DNA of 6,242 nucleotides, from NCBI GenBank assembly GCA_002368865.1, contig DFDT01000093.1, forward strand, positions 1 through 6,242. Direction: 5' to 3'. Of the stretch, positions 5,041-6,242 are shown one piece after another. Both the position numbers and the translations under genes were made by a program. Source of the stretch: Lachnospiraceae bacterium UBA3821 (GTDB lineage: Bacteria > Bacillota > Clostridia > Lachnospirales > Lachnospiraceae). The first letter of the stretch is position 1. The number at the start of each line of letters is the position of its first letter. Below the pieces are notes generated by a model. The model had not been told where the DNA came from and did no database searches. It saw nothing but the letters and a program-made list of their open reading frames with translations.

Positions 5041-6242
5041 ATGCGTGAAAATATCAGGCTTGCTTTGAAAGGAATCTGGTCCCACAGGCTTCGGTCCTTT
5101 TTGACTATGCTCGGAGTGATAATCGGTATTGCATCTATCATTGCCATTGTCTCCACTATAAAAGGAACAAATGAGCAAATCATGCAGAATCTGATCGGTA
5201 CGGGCAACAACAACGTGACGGTCTCTCTCAGACAGGGGGATTCGGAGTACTGGATGGAAGCAGGGATGCCGGATAATGTGATTCCGGTAACAGACTCACA
5301 GATTCGAGAGATTCGTGAACTTAGCGGTGTGGCCGACGCCTCTTTTTATTATAAGCGCAGGTATGCGTCGGAAATCACGGCCGGTGTGAATTTTTTGTCG
5401 GGAGGAAGTATCTTCGGGGTGGATTCACACTACTTAACAACAGTCGGGTATCTTGTGTATAAGGGAAGGCCCTTTGTGGAAGCGGATTACACGAATTTCC
5501 GCAAAACGGCGCTGCTGGATGAGAAGGCGGCGGAGCTGCTGTTCCCGGGCATTGAACCGATTGGAAGCACGGTTGACCTTTTAGGAGAGCCTTTCATTGT
5601 AGTGGGACTTATCAGGAAGGCAGATAATTTTCAACCAGTGATCGAATCTTTGCGAGACTATGAGACCTACACCGGTGATGAATACGGTATAGTTTTAATT
5701 CCCGATGCGGACTGGCCAATCCTTTATAATTATGATGAGCCGCAGGACTGCGTTGCGAGGGCTGTGTCTACGGAGAAGATGAGTGACGTTGGCAGACAGG
5801 TTGAACAAATTATGAAGAAATCTGTTGGCGGAAGCGGCACGGGAGAAGATGCGGTAACCTATAAAGCGGAGGATCTTCTGGAAAAGGCGCGCAACAAGCA
5901 GGAGCTGGCAAACAGTACAAATAACCTGCTGATCTGGATCGCAAGTATTGCACTGTTGGTTGGAGGAATTGGAGTTATGAATATCATGCTGGTGTCCGTG
6001 ACAGAGAGAACAAATGAAATCGGATTGAAAAAGGCGCTTGGAGCAAGAAACAGCCGGATCCTGACACAGTTTCTGACGGAAGCAGTGGTACTGACGAGTC
6101 TGGGCGGCGTCGCGGGAGTCATCTCGGGGATCATCCTCGCGGAGGTGATCTCCCGGGCAGCAGGAACGCCGGTCGCCATCAGCATACCGGCGATCATACT
6201 CAGCGTTCTCTTTTCAATGGCAATCGGCGTTATCTTCGGATT
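5041..6242 (+). CDS. MacB/FtsX-type ABC transporter permease (3' end outside window)
   Basis: This is the membrane subunit expected to pair with the ATPase upstream. The frame is open from ATG 5041 for 400 codons to the window edge. The N-terminal region RSFLTMLGVIIGIASIIAI (residues 18-36) is the first membrane helix and is typical of MacB permeases. A large extracellular domain follows (about 41-290), including a GVDSHYL segment where MacB relatives usually have a similar G-x-[DN] motif. Three more helices follow at about 295-320, 343-370 and 378-400. The family motif GGIGVMNIMLVSVTERTNEI (309-328), continuing GLKKALGAR, is intact; it includes the cytoplasmic coupling segment that contacts the ATPase. 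Relatives end about 20 residues further on with a P-x-x-x-A-x-x-x-P-x-x-x-L tail, so little is missing. GGGGAG at 5028-5033, seven bases upstream, is the ribosome binding site, and the gene starts 20 bases after the second adaptor. The substrate cannot be predicted; relatives export peptides, lipids, toxins or drugs. Confidence 0.93.
   Translation, partial: MRENIRLALKGIWSHRLRSFLTMLGVIIGIASIIAIVSTIKGTNEQIMQNLIGTGNNNVTVSLRQGDSEYWMEAGMPDNVIPVTDSQIREIRELSGVADASFYYKRRYASEITAGVNFLSGGSIFGVDSHYLTTVGYLVYKGRPFVEADYTNFRKTALLDEKAAELLFPGIEPIGSTVDLLGEPFIVVGLIRKADNFQPVIESLRDYETYTGDEYGIVLIPDADWPILYNYDEPQDCVARAVSTEKMSDVGRQVEQIMKKSVGGSGTGEDAVTYKAEDLLEKARNKQELANSTNNLLIWIASIALLVGGIGVMNIMLVSVTERTNEIGLKKALGARNSRILTQFLTEAVVLTSLGGVAGVISGIILAEVISRAAGTPVAISIPAIILSVLFSMAIGVIFG

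Noticed and set aside
5859..6197. 112-codon minus-strand frame opposite the permease
   Set aside because: It is antisense to the conserved GGIGVMNIM region of the permease and shows no family features.

Overview
The window looks like Firmicutes DNA, most likely class Clostridia (an anaerobic gut-type lineage). The evidence is Gram-positive-type ribosome binding sites (GGAGG, GAGGA, GGGGAG), moderate GC, frequent AGG/AGA codons, and a MacB/YknXYZ-like transporter with membrane-anchored adaptors and no TolC-type outer-membrane gene. The taxonomic call is inference; no rRNA or marker gene is present.

Positions 1-640 hold no convincing gene. The stretch is more AT-rich than the rest. It carries two TATAAT boxes (226-231 and 586-591), each inside a dyad, and a set of short, interrupted reading frames on both strands that may be remnants of older genes. 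The -10 box at 586-591 is the best-placed candidate promoter for the operon.

Positions 641-6242 form one plus-strand operon of four genes with spacings of -4, 43 and 20 bases and no visible internal terminator. The order is: a 395-residue HlyD/MacA-like adaptor (641-1828); a 224-residue MacB/LolD-type ABC ATPase (1825-2499); a second, 825-residue adaptor (2543-5020); and a MacB/FtsX-type permease (5041 to the window edge, missing only its last residues). The ATPase and the permease should form the transporter, and the two adaptors should be anchored by N-terminal helices and assemble outside the membrane around the permease's extracellular domain.

The most unusual part is the second adaptor. 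Its lipoyl, hairpin and beta-barrel parts match the first adaptor in layout, but the tip of its coiled-coil hairpin is replaced by about 440 extra residues. This insert has three parts: an apparently globular segment, a helical segment with six tandem repeats (five 20-residue steps or nearly so, motif L-[TS]-x-[ED]-Q-[IV]), and an acidic Pro/Glu-rich linker. Two unlike adaptors around one ATPase, one of them with a large repeat-bearing hairpin insert, suggests a specialised export or cell-envelope complex. Its substrate cannot be told from this sequence.
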